Shown piece by piece: positions 1-7,484 of a stretch of 64,000 bases of DNA. Below the pieces are notes generated by a model. The model saw nothing but the letters and a program-made list of their open reading frames with translations, searched no databases and had not been told where the DNA came from. Numbering within the stretch: the first letter of the stretch is position 1; each line of letters begins with the position of its first letter. The translations under genes and the position numbers were made by a program. Source of the DNA: Catellatospora vulcania (lineage in GTDB: Bacteria > Actinomycetota > Actinomycetes > Mycobacteriales > Micromonosporaceae); contig NZ_ML769301.1 in the NCBI RefSeq assembly GCF_009720385.1, forward strand, positions 620,001 through 684,000. The letters are read 5' to 3'.

Positions 1-2081
1 ATCGCCTGGACCAGCGGCAGGTACGGGTGGTCCTGCGCGTCCAGCTGCGCCAGCAGCCGGTCCGCCTCGGCGAACCGCCCGCGCTGCACGGCCAGCGCCC
101 ACTCCAGGTGGTACTGCATGAACGCGAAGTCGGCGTGCGGGTGACCCTCGCTGGTGCGCAGCTGCGCCAGCAGGTCCGCGGCCTCGGCGAAACGACCCCG
201 CGCGGTGTCGACGACGGCCTGGTCCACCAGCAGCGAGATCCGCATGCGCAGGCTGCCGTCGCGCTGCGCCGCCGCCACGAACGCGCGTACCTGCTCCAGG
301 TAGCCCGGGTCGCCCATCTCCAGCAGCGCCACCCAGCGGAACGACGCGGCCAGCGCCTCGGTGCCGGTGTCGGCCGAGCGTCGGCTCACCTCCTCCATCT
401 CGGCGGTAAGCGCCTCCCGCTCCCTTGCCCCGCCCGGCCCCCAGTTCAGGTCGTGGCGCGCCCACAGGCTGAACATCAGCGCCTCGTCGTCGCGGCCGGT
501 GCGGGCCAGCGCCTCGGTGCGCACGATCAGGCTCTGCGCCAGCTGGGCCGGGGTCGCGGCCTCCGCTCCGTCGCCGAGCAGGATCCGGTAGGCGTCGCGC
601 AGCAGCTCCCGCCGCAGGTCGGTGTGCGGGTCGCCGTCGCGGCCGTGCCGGTGGACGATCAGCGCCACCCAGGCCAGCAGCTCGCCGTCGCCGCTCCCGC
701 GGGCCAGCTCGGCGGCCTGTTCGAACAGGTGCCAGCCTTCCGACTTGTCGCCCAGGTGGTACACGCTGCGGCCCAGGTCGACCAGCACCCGGACCCGCCG
801 GGCCGGCTCCCGCACGATCGCCAGCGCCCGCCGGTAGTGCGCGATCGCCTCGTCGGTGGCCAGCCGGTCGCCGGCGTCCGTGGCGGCCGCCAGCAGCCGC
901 GCGACCGCGAGCTCCGGGGTCAGCAGCGGCCCGGCCAGGTAGGCGTGCCGGGCCAGGTCGGCGGGCAGCACCTGCCCGGCCACGTCCGGCGAGGCCTCGG
1001 CCGCCCGCACCACCGCCGCGTGCAGCTCCTGCCGGACAAGCTCGGGCAGCGCGTCGTGCAGCGCCTCGCGGACCAGGTCGTGGGTGAACCCGTACCGTCC
1101 CGTGCCGAGCGCGGCGACCAGCCGGGCCTCCTCGGCCGACGCCAGCAGCCGATCGACCTCGGCGGCCGGGTTGCCCGAGGCCGCCACGAGCACCTGCCGG
1201 GGGAACTCCCGGCCGAGCACCGCCGCACCGGCCAGCAGCGCGGTGACGTCCGCCGGGAGCAACGCCAGCCGCCGGGCCAGCGCGTCCCGTACGCCCGGCG
1301 CGATCGCCGTCACCCCGCCGCCGCTGTGCCACAGCCGTGCCGTCTGCTCCACGAAGAACGGGTTGCCACCGGTGCGGCGGTGCACCTCCGCGGCCAGCGC
1401 CGGGTCCGGCGCGCTGCCCGCCGTACGCGCCATCAACTCGGCGACCTCGTCGCGGCCCAGCCCGGTGAGCGTGACCGTGGTCGCCTTGACCGACAGCGGC
1501 AGCATCAGCGCCGCCAGCGGGTGCCCGGGAGCCTCCACCTCGACGTCCCGGTATGCCCCGAGCAGCAGCACCCGCTCCGACCAGGTGTGCTGCGCGGCGA
1601 ATCGGAGCAGTCGCAGCGACGCCGCGTCGGCCCAGTGCAGGTCGTCCAGCACCACCACGACCGGTCGCCGCTGCGACAGCGCGACGAAGGCGCTGGTGAC
1701 CGCGTCGAACAGCGGGAACTCGCCGTCCAGCTCGGCGAGCCCGGCGTCGGAGCCGCCTTCACCGAGCAGCACCGCCAGCCCGGCCCCGCCGGCCCGCCGC
1801 GCCGCTGCCCAGTCGTCCTCGCCGACCCCGCGGCGCACCGCGCGCAGCACCTGCGTCCACGGCCAGAACCCGGGCGCGCTCTCGGCGTCCCAGCAGGTCC
1901 CGGCGACGACCAGCGCACCGGCTGCGCGGGCCTGCGCCATCGCCGCGGTGAGCAGGGAGGTCTTGCCGATGCCGGCCTCCCCGGCGACCAGCACCAGCCC
2001 GCCGTGCCCGGCCATCGCCCGGGTCACCTCGTCGTGCAGCACCGCCGACGGGTGGGCACGCCCGATCAACCGCGCGGTCAT
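1..2081 (-). CDS. LuxR-family (LAL-type) ATPase transcriptional regulator, truncated at window edge
   Basis: This is the N-terminal 693 residues of a large regulator; the frame stays open to base 1, so the C-terminus lies outside the window. After a short lead, residues 34-41 read GEAGIGKT, a Walker A P-loop, and LDDLHWAD near residue 143 is a Walker B. These are typical of the AAA_16/STAND ATPase module. The rest is helical, Ala/Leu/Arg-rich sequence of the TPR-like type that links the ATPase to a C-terminal LuxR HTH in LAL regulators. The HTH itself is not visible, so the class is inferred from architecture. The start is the ATG at 2081. It is divergent from the secreted protein at 2288, and the shared intergenic region carries three 11-bp direct repeats. 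Confidence 0.85.
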   Translation of the reverse strand, partial: MTARLIGRAHPSAVLHDEVTRAMAGHGGLVLVAGEAGIGKTSLLTAAMAQARAAGALVVAGTCWDAESAPGFWPWTQVLRAVRRGVGEDDWAAARRAGGAGLAVLLGEGGSDAGLAELDGEFPLFDAVTSAFVALSQRRPVVVVLDDLHWADAASLRLLRFAAQHTWSERVLLLGAYRDVEVEAPGHPLAALMLPLSVKATTVTLTGLGRDEVAELMARTAGSAPDPALAAEVHRRTGGNPFFVEQTARLWHSGGGVTAIAPGVRDALARRLALLPADVTALLAGAAVLGREFPRQVLVAASGNPAAEVDRLLASAEEARLVAALGTGRYGFTHDLVREALHDALPELVRQELHAAVVRAAEASPDVAGQVLPADLARHAYLAGPLLTPELAVARLLAAATDAGDRLATDEAIAHYRRALAIVREPARRVRVLVDLGRSVYHLGDKSEGWHLFEQAAELARGSGDGELLAWVALIVHRHGRDGDPHTDLRRELLRDAYRILLGDGAEAATPAQLAQSLIVRTEALARTGRDDEALMFSLWARHDLNWGPGGAREREALTAEMEEVSRRSADTGTEALAASFRWVALLEMGDPGYLEQVRAFVAAAQRDGSLRMRISLLVDQAVVDTARGRFAEAADLLAQLRTSEGHPHADFAFMQYHLEWALAVQRGRFAEADRLLAQLDAQDHPYLPLVQA

Positions 2082-2207
2082 GCCGTCCCCCGCGTGGTCG
2101 TCGCCGTGCCCTGAATGCCCATCGGGGCACCAGGTTATCCGCCACCGGCGGACATCGCGGCCGTGATGCCACCGGCCGCCCGAGACTTTTCGGCTCGGAC
2201 ACCTGCC

Positions 2208-2240
2208 TGTAGCCCCGATGTAGGGCGAATGTAGGCAATG
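2208..2240 (+). promoter_or_regulatory. three tandem 11-bp direct repeats (TGTAG-type)
   Basis: Three consecutive 11-base units, TGTAGCCCCGA, TGTAGGGCGAA and TGTAGGCAATG, share the first five bases and follow each other without gaps. One helical turn of spacing is the arrangement used by activators that bind one DNA face as tandem protomers (SARP and PhoP boxes are known examples). They lie 48 bases upstream of the secreted protein start at 2288 and 127 bases from the divergent regulator start. Function is inferred. Confidence 0.5.
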
Positions 2241-2287
2241 CCGTCATCGTGAACCGGTCGGCTGTCCATCGGTGGGAAGGAAGCCCC

Positions 2288-3328
2288 ATGCCGGTTCGTC
2301 ACCGCAGGTTCGCTCACGTCGCCGGGCTGGCGGCGGTGCTGCTCGCCGCAGGTCTCGCGGCGCCTGCCACATCAGCTGCCGCGCCGGCCCCGGCTGCCCC
2401 GGCGGCCGCCGTCGCGGACCGGGTGCTGCGGGTCTACAACAACAACATCGAGAACCTGGTGACCAACAACGCCGACGGGTCGTGCACCCGCATCTCCGGC
2501 CCGGACCACCTGACCTCGATGCTCGTCGACGACGCCGGCAAGACCGGCACCAGCGGCGTGGTCGCGCCCGACATCCTCATCGTGCAGCAGGTGCGTGGCA
2601 GCGGGCAGGCCTCGGCCTACGCCGACCAGCTGTCGGCGAAGTTCGGCTACCCGGCGGGCACGTACAAGGCGATCGTGGTCTGGGACGACCCCGAGCCGTG
2701 GGGCGGCACGCACCGGTGCGACGACCAGTCCCTGGGCGACCTGAAGAAGAAGCAGACCAACGGGATCATCTACAACACGCAGCGGCTCAGCCTGGCGTCC
2801 GGCGACGTGTCGGCGTACTGGAGCGCGGGCTGGCTCAAGCCGGGCACGGCTTACGACAACGGTGCGGGATGCACCCTGTACAAGCCGCCGAACAACGACG
2901 ACGGCAGCACCGACGAGTGGAAGTGGAAGCGCACCAGCGCCATCGCCGCCCGCTTCACCGTCAAGGCGACCGGCACCAGCGTGTTCGTGGCGACCATGCA
3001 CCTGCCCCAGGAGAACCGGCAGAACGCCTGCGCGGGCGCCGGCGACAAAGGCATCGGCAGCACCGGCATCCACCTCGGGGCGGACGCCACCTCCCTGCTG
3101 AACGCGTCCACGATCCGGATCGTCGGCGTCGACGCCAACCGCACGGGCATCCCGGCCAGCACGCTGAGCACGTACGGGATGACCGGCTACGGCACGAAGG
3201 CGACCAACGGCTCCAGCAAGATCGACTACCTGTTCATCAAGGGCGCGGTCCAATCCTCGCCGATCGGCCACACCGTCGGCACCACCAAATCCAACCACCT
3301 CGCCCTCTACGGCTTCATCCCCTTCTGA
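2288..3328 (+). CDS. secreted endonuclease/exonuclease/phosphatase-like protein
   Basis: A 346-residue protein with an Arg-rich N-terminus followed by a hydrophobic Ala/Leu segment and AAAPAP-type cleavage region (about residues 1-45), indicating Sec export. The mature part has the layout of the EEP (DNase I-like) fold: VYNNNIENL at the start of the domain, DILIVQQV, VATMHLP, VGVDANRTG (resembling the GDFN strand) and SNHLALYG at the end, where most family members have SDH. The substrate could be nucleic acid, a sugar phosphate or a lipid. The start ATG at 2288 follows GGAAGGAAG at good spacing; an upstream in-frame GTG at 2249 lacks one. A 46-bp palindromic repeat directly follows the stop. 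Confidence 0.7.
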   Translation: MPVRHRRFAHVAGLAAVLLAAGLAAPATSAAAPAPAAPAAAVADRVLRVYNNNIENLVTNNADGSCTRISGPDHLTSMLVDDAGKTGTSGVVAPDILIVQQVRGSGQASAYADQLSAKFGYPAGTYKAIVVWDDPEPWGGTHRCDDQSLGDLKKKQTNGIIYNTQRLSLASGDVSAYWSAGWLKPGTAYDNGAGCTLYKPPNNDDGSTDEWKWKRTSAIAARFTVKATGTSVFVATMHLPQENRQNACAGAGDKGIGSTGIHLGADATSLLNASTIRIVGVDANRTGIPASTLSTYGMTGYGTKATNGSSKIDYLFIKGAVQSSPIGHTVGTTKSNHLALYGFIPF

Positions 3329-3334
3329 CGGAAA

Positions 3335-3380
3335 GGAAGGGCGCCTTCACATCGCCATGCGTTGTAGAAGGTGCCCTTCC
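3335..3380. repeat. 46-bp intergenic palindromic repeat, copy 1
   Basis: Arms GGAAGGGCGCCTTC and GAAGGTGCCCTTCC surround an imperfect centre. The element sits 6 bases after the stop of the secreted protein and 28 bases before the stop of the convergent VOC gene. Closely related copies lie at 7432-7477 and 35598-35643, also between convergent stops. It can fold into a long hairpin in either transcript, so it may act as a bidirectional terminator or 3' end protector. Confidence 0.85.
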
Positions 3381-3408
3381 TGACGGTCGGTGGGTTCGGG
3401 TTGGGCGG

Positions 3409-3849
3409 TCAGTCTGTCGGGCGGCTGAAGTCGGGCAGGATCAGCGATCCGTCCGGGGCCAGGGTGAAGCCCGGATTGTGGGCGATCTCCCAGACGTGGC
3501 CGTCCGGATCGGTGAAGAAGCCCGCGTAGCCGCCGTAGAAGGTCTCCTGGGCGTCCTTCGTCACCGCCGCCCCGGCCGCGACCGCGACCGCCATGATCGC
3601 GTCGACCTCGGCGCGGGTGCGCACGTTGTGCGCCAGGCACACACCGCCGAAGCCGTCACCGCCCGGATCCTGGACACCGGCGTCGGCGGCGACCTTGTCC
3701 CGGCCCCAGAGCACCACCGCGATGCCGCCGGTCTGGAAGAACACGGTCTGCTCGATCTCCTGGCCGTGCCAGCCGAGCCGCTCGTAGAAAGCCCGTGCCC
3801 GTGCCAGATCCGCGACCCCGAGCGTGACGATGCTGATGCGCTGCTCCAT
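3409..3849 (-). CDS. VOC (glyoxalase/bleomycin-resistance) family protein
   Basis: A 146-residue protein beginning MEQRISIVTLGVADL, with the paired beta-alpha-beta-beta-beta modules of the vicinal oxygen chelate superfamily. Typical features are VADLARARAFYERLGW near the start and FFTDPDGHVWEIAHNPG near the end, the latter including the family's metal-ligand Glu position. A mid-sequence ALFW-type segment (IAVVLWG) matches the second strand of such proteins. The ligand cannot be told from sequence: it could be a metal-dependent lyase or dioxygenase or an antibiotic-binding protein. The ATG at 3849 is preferred over an upstream in-frame start that would run through the repeat at 3872-3942. Confidence 0.8.
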   Translation of the reverse strand: MEQRISIVTLGVADLARARAFYERLGWHGQEIEQTVFFQTGGIAVVLWGRDKVAADAGVQDPGGDGFGGVCLAHNVRTRAEVDAIMAVAVAAGAAVTKDAQETFYGGYAGFFTDPDGHVWEIAHNPGFTLAPDGSLILPDFSRPTD

Positions 3850-3871
3850 CACTGCACGGTAGCGCCCAAGG

Positions 3872-3942
3872 TCGTCGGACTTGCCGGGCAGACGGGCGAA
3901 AGCGGGTCCAAGATACGAGCATCTGCCCGGCAAGTCCGACGA
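3872..3942. repeat. ~72-bp intergenic inverted-repeat element, copy A
   Basis: Outer arms TCGTCGGACTTGCCGGGCAG and its near-exact complement at the right end enclose a conserved core GGGCGAAAGCGGGTCCAAG followed by ATACG. The same layout, in reverse orientation and with matching core, occurs at 9759-9831. This copy lies just upstream of the VOC gene start (minus strand) and upstream of the 5'-nucleotidase on the plus strand. Confidence 0.8.
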
Positions 3943-4011
3943 TCAAGCGGGACGGCCGGTGGCGGGCCAGCGGTGTTGGTCGATCGGGTGGCACGGGACT
4001 AGCCGTTTGGT

Positions 4012-4017
4012 TAGGGT
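4012..4017 (+). promoter_or_regulatory. candidate -10 box (TAGGGT) of the 5'-nucleotidase gene
   Basis: TAGGGT matches the actinobacterial TANNNT -10 pattern and would give a leader of about 40 bases before the ATG at 4065. The same hexamer appears before several other starts in the window. No clear -35 element is visible. Confidence 0.4.
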
Positions 4018-4064
4018 GCGGGGCGGCGCCCCACCGGGCGCGACCCCCATGGAAAGGCGCGAAC

Positions 4065-5861
4065 ATGACCTCCCCCTCCGGTATGCCGTCGCGGCGGCAG
4101 CTGCTCACCGGCGCGGCCGCGGCCGTCGTCGCCGGGCCGCTGGTCGCCGCCGTTCCGGCCCAGGCGGCCGGGCACGGGCAGCCGCAGACCTACGACCTGA
4201 CGGTCCTCGGCACCTCCGACACCCACGGCAACGTCTTCAACTGGGACTACTACCGCGACAAGGAGTACGACGACAGCGCGCACAACGACGTCGGCGTCGC
4301 GAAGGTGGCCACCCTGGTCAACCAGATCCGCGCCGAGCGCAAGGGCAAGGCGACGCTGGTCCTCGACGCGGGCGACACCATCCAGGGCACCCCGCTGGCG
4401 ACGTTCTACGCCAAGCAGGAGCCGATCACCTCGACCGGTGAGCGGCACCCGATGGCCCGCGCCATGAACGTCATCGACTACGACGCCATCACCCTGGGCA
4501 ACCACGAGTTCAACTACGGCCTGCCGCTGCTGGACCTGTGGATCCGCCAGCTCGGCTTCCCGGCGCTGGCCGCCAACGCGGTCAAGGCGCGCTCCGGCCG
4601 GCCGGCGTTCACCCCGTACGTGATCAAGAAGGTCTCGCTGGGCCACGGCGCGCCGTCGCTGCGGGTGGGCATCCTGGGCCTGACCAACCCCGGTGTCGCG
4701 ATCTGGGACAAGGCCAACGTCGAGGGCAAGCTGCGCTTCGAGGACATGATCGCGACCGCGGCGAAGTACGTGCCGATCATGCGCGACCGCGGCGCGGACG
4801 TCGTGCTGATCTCCGCGCACGGCGGCGACAACGGCGTGTCCAGCTACGGCGACCTGCTGCCCAACGAGAACCCGACCGCGCTGATCGCGCAGCAGGTGCC
4901 CGGCATCGACGCGATCCTGTTCGGCCACGCCCACAACGAGGTCGTGGAGAAGTTCGTCGCCAACGAGACGACCGGCGAGCTGGTGCTGCTGTCCGAGCCG
5001 TCCAAGTGGGGCCAGCGCGTCACCCGGATGGACTTCACGCTCAGCCGCGAGCGCGGCCGCTGGAAGGTCACCGCCAAGCACGCCACCATGCTGAACACCA
5101 ACACCGTCGTCGAGGACCCGAAGGTCGTCGCCGCGGTCAAGGCGCAGCACGACAAGACCGTGGCCTACATCAACCAGGTGGTGGCCACCTCGGTCGTCGA
5201 GCTGTCCGCGGAGAAGTCCCGCTACCTCGACACCCCGATCCTCGACTTCATCAACAAGGTGCAGACCGACACGGTGGCCGCGGCCATGGTCGGCACCCCG
5301 CAGGCGGGCCTGCCGGTGCTGTCGATCGCCGCGCCGTTCAGCCGCACGGCCCTGTTCCCGGCCGGCGACGTGAAGATCAAGGACCTCGCCGGGCTGTACA
5401 TCTACGACAACACCCTCGAGGCTGTCGTGCTCACCGGCGCCGAGGTGCGGGCGTACCTGGAGTACTCCGCCAAGTACTTCCGGACGCTCGCCCCGGGCGC
5501 GCCGGTCGACCCGGCTGCGATCAGCGAGCCGACCGTGCCGGACTACAACTACGACACGTTCTCCGGCGTCGACTACGAGATCGACATCAGCAAGCCGGTG
5601 GGGCAGCGCATCACGGTGCTCAACCACGCGGGCGCGACGACTCCGGTCGCCGACGCCGACCAGTTCGTGGTCGCGGTGAACAACTACCGGCGCAGCGGCG
5701 GCGGCGGCTTCCCCGGCATCGTCAAGACGCAGGTTTACAACGAGCAGCAGGAGATCCGCCAGCTGCTCATCGACTGGGCGCAGGCCAAGGGCACGATCGA
5801 CCCGGCCGACTTCTTCCAGCAGAACTGGCGCCTGGTCCGCGAGGGCGTCCCGGTCTTCTGA
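4065..5861 (+). CDS. Tat-exported 5'-nucleotidase / 2',3'-cyclic phosphodiesterase family metallophosphatase
   Basis: A 598-residue protein starting with a twin-arginine signal (SRRQLLTGAAAAVVAG, cleavage after about residue 36). The N-terminal calcineurin-like metallophosphatase domain has the expected dimetal motifs: TSDTHGN (about 49-55), DAGDTIQG (about 101), GNHEFNYG (about 145), an SAHGGD segment and FGHAHNE (about 286). The C-terminal half carries the 5_nucleotid_C substrate-binding fold, including FPAGDVKIKDLAGLYIYDN-like sequence and a GGGGFPG segment. It probably hydrolyses extracellular nucleotides for phosphate and nucleoside scavenging. The ATG follows GGAAAGG. Length and domain order match UshA/CpdB-type enzymes. 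Confidence 0.9.
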   Translation: MTSPSGMPSRRQLLTGAAAAVVAGPLVAAVPAQAAGHGQPQTYDLTVLGTSDTHGNVFNWDYYRDKEYDDSAHNDVGVAKVATLVNQIRAERKGKATLVLDAGDTIQGTPLATFYAKQEPITSTGERHPMARAMNVIDYDAITLGNHEFNYGLPLLDLWIRQLGFPALAANAVKARSGRPAFTPYVIKKVSLGHGAPSLRVGILGLTNPGVAIWDKANVEGKLRFEDMIATAAKYVPIMRDRGADVVLISAHGGDNGVSSYGDLLPNENPTALIAQQVPGIDAILFGHAHNEVVEKFVANETTGELVLLSEPSKWGQRVTRMDFTLSRERGRWKVTAKHATMLNTNTVVEDPKVVAAVKAQHDKTVAYINQVVATSVVELSAEKSRYLDTPILDFINKVQTDTVAAAMVGTPQAGLPVLSIAAPFSRTALFPAGDVKIKDLAGLYIYDNTLEAVVLTGAEVRAYLEYSAKYFRTLAPGAPVDPAAISEPTVPDYNYDTFSGVDYEIDISKPVGQRITVLNHAGATTPVADADQFVVAVNNYRRSGGGGFPGIVKTQVYNEQQEIRQLLIDWAQAKGTIDPADFFQQNWRLVREGVPVF

Positions 5862-5928
5862 CCCGCGTGTACGGCGCGCGGGGCCGGTCTTCGGTCCCGC
5901 GCGCCGCGTTCGGCGGCATACTCGACAG

Positions 5929-6438
5929 GTGACCGACTCCCCGCCCAGCCCGACCGCGCCGATCGGCTCCCGCAACGAGGTGTTCGCCGCGTACCTCGAC
6001 TACTTCCGGGCCGACATCATCACCACCGTCGAAGGGCTGTCCGAGGCCGAGCAGCGCAACAGCCGGCTCGCGTCCGGCTGGACACCGGTGGAGCTGCTCA
6101 AACACCTGCGGTATGTCGAGCTGCGGTGGATCACGTGGGGTTTCGAGGGCCGTGACGTCGGCTACCCGTGGGGCGACCGCCGCGACGACCGCTGGCACGT
6201 GGACCCGTCCGAGTCGCTGATCGAGCTGGTCTCGGTGCTGCGGGCGCAGGGCGAGCACACCCGCGAGGTCGTGCTCGCCACGGACCTGTCAACGGTCGGG
6301 CAGCCCGGCGAGCGCTGGGACGGCGCCGAGCCGGCCACCCTGGAGCGGGTGCTGTTCCACCTGGTGCAGGAGTACGCCCGCCACGCCGGCCACCTCGACA
6401 TCGTGGCCGAGCTCGCCGCCGCCGACACCCCTGCATGA
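5929..6438 (+). CDS. DinB/DUF664 family protein
   Basis: A 169-residue protein with a GTG start, in the size and helical pattern of the DinB-like four-helix bundle (DUF664). LLKHLRYVELRW supplies the first conserved His and EYARHAGHLDIVAE the pair of His residues near the C-terminus that bind a divalent metal in this family. Actinobacterial members include mycothiol-dependent transferases and proteins of unknown role, and sequence alone does not choose between them. It stands alone between the nucleotidase and the possible leader peptide. Confidence 0.8.
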   Translation: MTDSPPSPTAPIGSRNEVFAAYLDYFRADIITTVEGLSEAEQRNSRLASGWTPVELLKHLRYVELRWITWGFEGRDVGYPWGDRRDDRWHVDPSESLIELVSVLRAQGEHTREVVLATDLSTVGQPGERWDGAEPATLERVLFHLVQEYARHAGHLDIVAELAAADTPA

Positions 6439-6478
6439 TCGTCTGGTAACGTGACCGCGCACGCGACCGACCGAGGAG

Positions 6479-6544
6479 GTGAGACCCATCAACGCGACAA
6501 CAGGCTGGGTGCTCCCCCTCCACAAGGCAGTGCGGTCCATCTGA
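6479..6544 (+). CDS. possible leader peptide (uORF) ahead of alpha/beta hydrolase
   Basis: A strong ribosome site GAGGAGG (6473-6479) precedes an in-frame run encoding VRPINATTGWVLPLHKAVRSI, ending in TGA at 6542-6544. The GTG at 6479 overlaps the ribosome site. The correctly spaced codon, 8 bases after it, is ATC at 6488, a rare start. So either translation starts at a near-cognate codon, or this is a degraded leader whose ATG has mutated. It ends 51 bases before the hydrolase start, with a hairpin between. Such architecture is typical of translational or transcriptional attenuators. That this peptide is made is inference. Confidence 0.4.
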   Translation: MRPINATTGWVLPLHKAVRSI

Positions 6545-6556
6545 CGTAGGTGGCCG

Positions 6557-6588
6557 TCGGGGCGCCCGTGAGGCATCCCCGAAAGGCG
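6557..6588 (+). promoter_or_regulatory. hairpin touching the hydrolase ribosome binding region
   Basis: TCGGGG (6557-6562) can pair with CCCCGA (6577-6582), and inner GCC (6564-6566) with GGC (6572-6574), leaving a 5-base loop. The right arm runs into GAAAGGCG (6581-6588), the likely ribosome binding site of the hydrolase ATG at 6596. A ribosome stalled on the upstream leader could therefore alter access to the start. Confidence 0.4.
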
Positions 6589-6595
6589 ACTCCCT

Positions 6596-7429
6596 ATGAC
6601 GACCTATTTCGGCTCCGACGGAGCCACGCTGCACTACGACGAGCTGAACCACGGCGACGGCAGCCCGGTGATCGCGCTCGCCGGTGGCGCGGCCATGCAT
6701 CCGCGATACCTCGGCGACCTCGCCGGGCTCGGCGACACACGGCCTCTGATCCTGCCCCACCTGCGCGGCGTGGGACGCTCGCCGCTGCCGGAGTCCGCGG
6801 AGACGGCGTCGTTCTGGCGGCAGGCCGAGGACGTCGAGCAGTTGCGTGTCCACCTCGGTCTGGACCGGTTGCTCCTGCTGGGCCATTCGGCGGGGACCCG
6901 GCTGGCGATCAGCTACGCGGCGCGGTACCCGGACCGGCTCGCGGGCCTCGTGCTCGTCACACCGCCCGCCGGTTACCTGGTCGACGAGCCGTCCGACACC
7001 CCGGCGATGATCGACGCGCGGCGCGGTGACCCGGTCTTCGACGCCGCGGTCGCGGCCTGGGCGACCGGCCCCGGCACCCACGACGACGCCGGCTTCAACG
7101 CGTGGTACCGGCTGGTCGCCCCGCTCGGCTACGCGGCGTGGGGCGAACGCGAGCAGGCCCATGCGGCGACCGCGCTGTACAGCTTCGCCGCGAACCGGGC
7201 CTACTTCAGCGTCGAGCCGCCCGCGGACCTCGCGCAGCGACTCGGCGAGGTCACCGCGCCCGTGCTGGTCGTCGCAGGTGCGCAGGACTGCAGCGCCGGG
7301 CTCGCCCCGGTGCGTGCGCTGTGCGGGCTCTTCCCGGCGGGTGAGTTCGCCGTGATCGAGCGGTGCGGGCACCACCCGTGGGTCGAACAGCCCGCCGCCT
7401 TCCGCGCCGCCCTCCACGGTTTCCTGTGA
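6596..7429 (+). CDS. alpha/beta hydrolase (proline iminopeptidase-like)
   Basis: A 277-residue single-domain alpha/beta hydrolase. The nucleophile elbow is GHSAG (residues 96-100, Ser98), the acid is probably Asp231 in VVAGAQDCSAG and the base is a His in CGHHPWVEQP (259-260). HLRGVGRSPLPE resembles the oxyanion/HG segment of proline iminopeptidase-like hydrolases, and the cap region between strands 6 and 7 is helical. No signal peptide is present, so it acts in the cytoplasm. The substrate could be a peptide, an ester or an antibiotic. A possible leader peptide with a hairpin lies directly upstream, suggesting inducible expression. A 46-bp palindrome follows the stop. Confidence 0.85.
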   Translation: MTTYFGSDGATLHYDELNHGDGSPVIALAGGAAMHPRYLGDLAGLGDTRPLILPHLRGVGRSPLPESAETASFWRQAEDVEQLRVHLGLDRLLLLGHSAGTRLAISYAARYPDRLAGLVLVTPPAGYLVDEPSDTPAMIDARRGDPVFDAAVAAWATGPGTHDDAGFNAWYRLVAPLGYAAWGEREQAHAATALYSFAANRAYFSVEPPADLAQRLGEVTAPVLVVAGAQDCSAGLAPVRALCGLFPAGEFAVIERCGHHPWVEQPAAFRAALHGFL

Positions 7430-7431
7430 AA

Positions 7432-7477
7432 GGAAGGGCACCTTCACATCGCTATGCGTTGTAGAAGGTGCCCTTCC
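7432..7477. repeat. 46-bp intergenic palindromic repeat, copy 2
   Basis: The arms GGAAGGGCACCTTC and GAAGGTGCCCTTCC are complementary, with a slightly imperfect centre. It starts 2 bases after the hydrolase stop and ends 7 bases before the stop of the convergent pectinesterase gene. It belongs to the same family as 3335-3380 and 35598-35643. Confidence 0.85.
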
Positions 7478-7484
7478 CATCAGT

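Noticed and set aside
27-2114. A long plus-strand open frame opposite the LAL regulator
   Set aside because: It encodes Arg/Gln/Val-rich, structureless sequence, while the minus strand shows Walker A and B motifs. Long antisense frames are expected at this GC content.
2249-2287. GTG at 2249 as start of the EEP gene
   Set aside because: No ribosome site precedes it, and the product would carry a hydrophilic lead before the signal peptide. ATG 2288 has GGAAGGAAG upstream.
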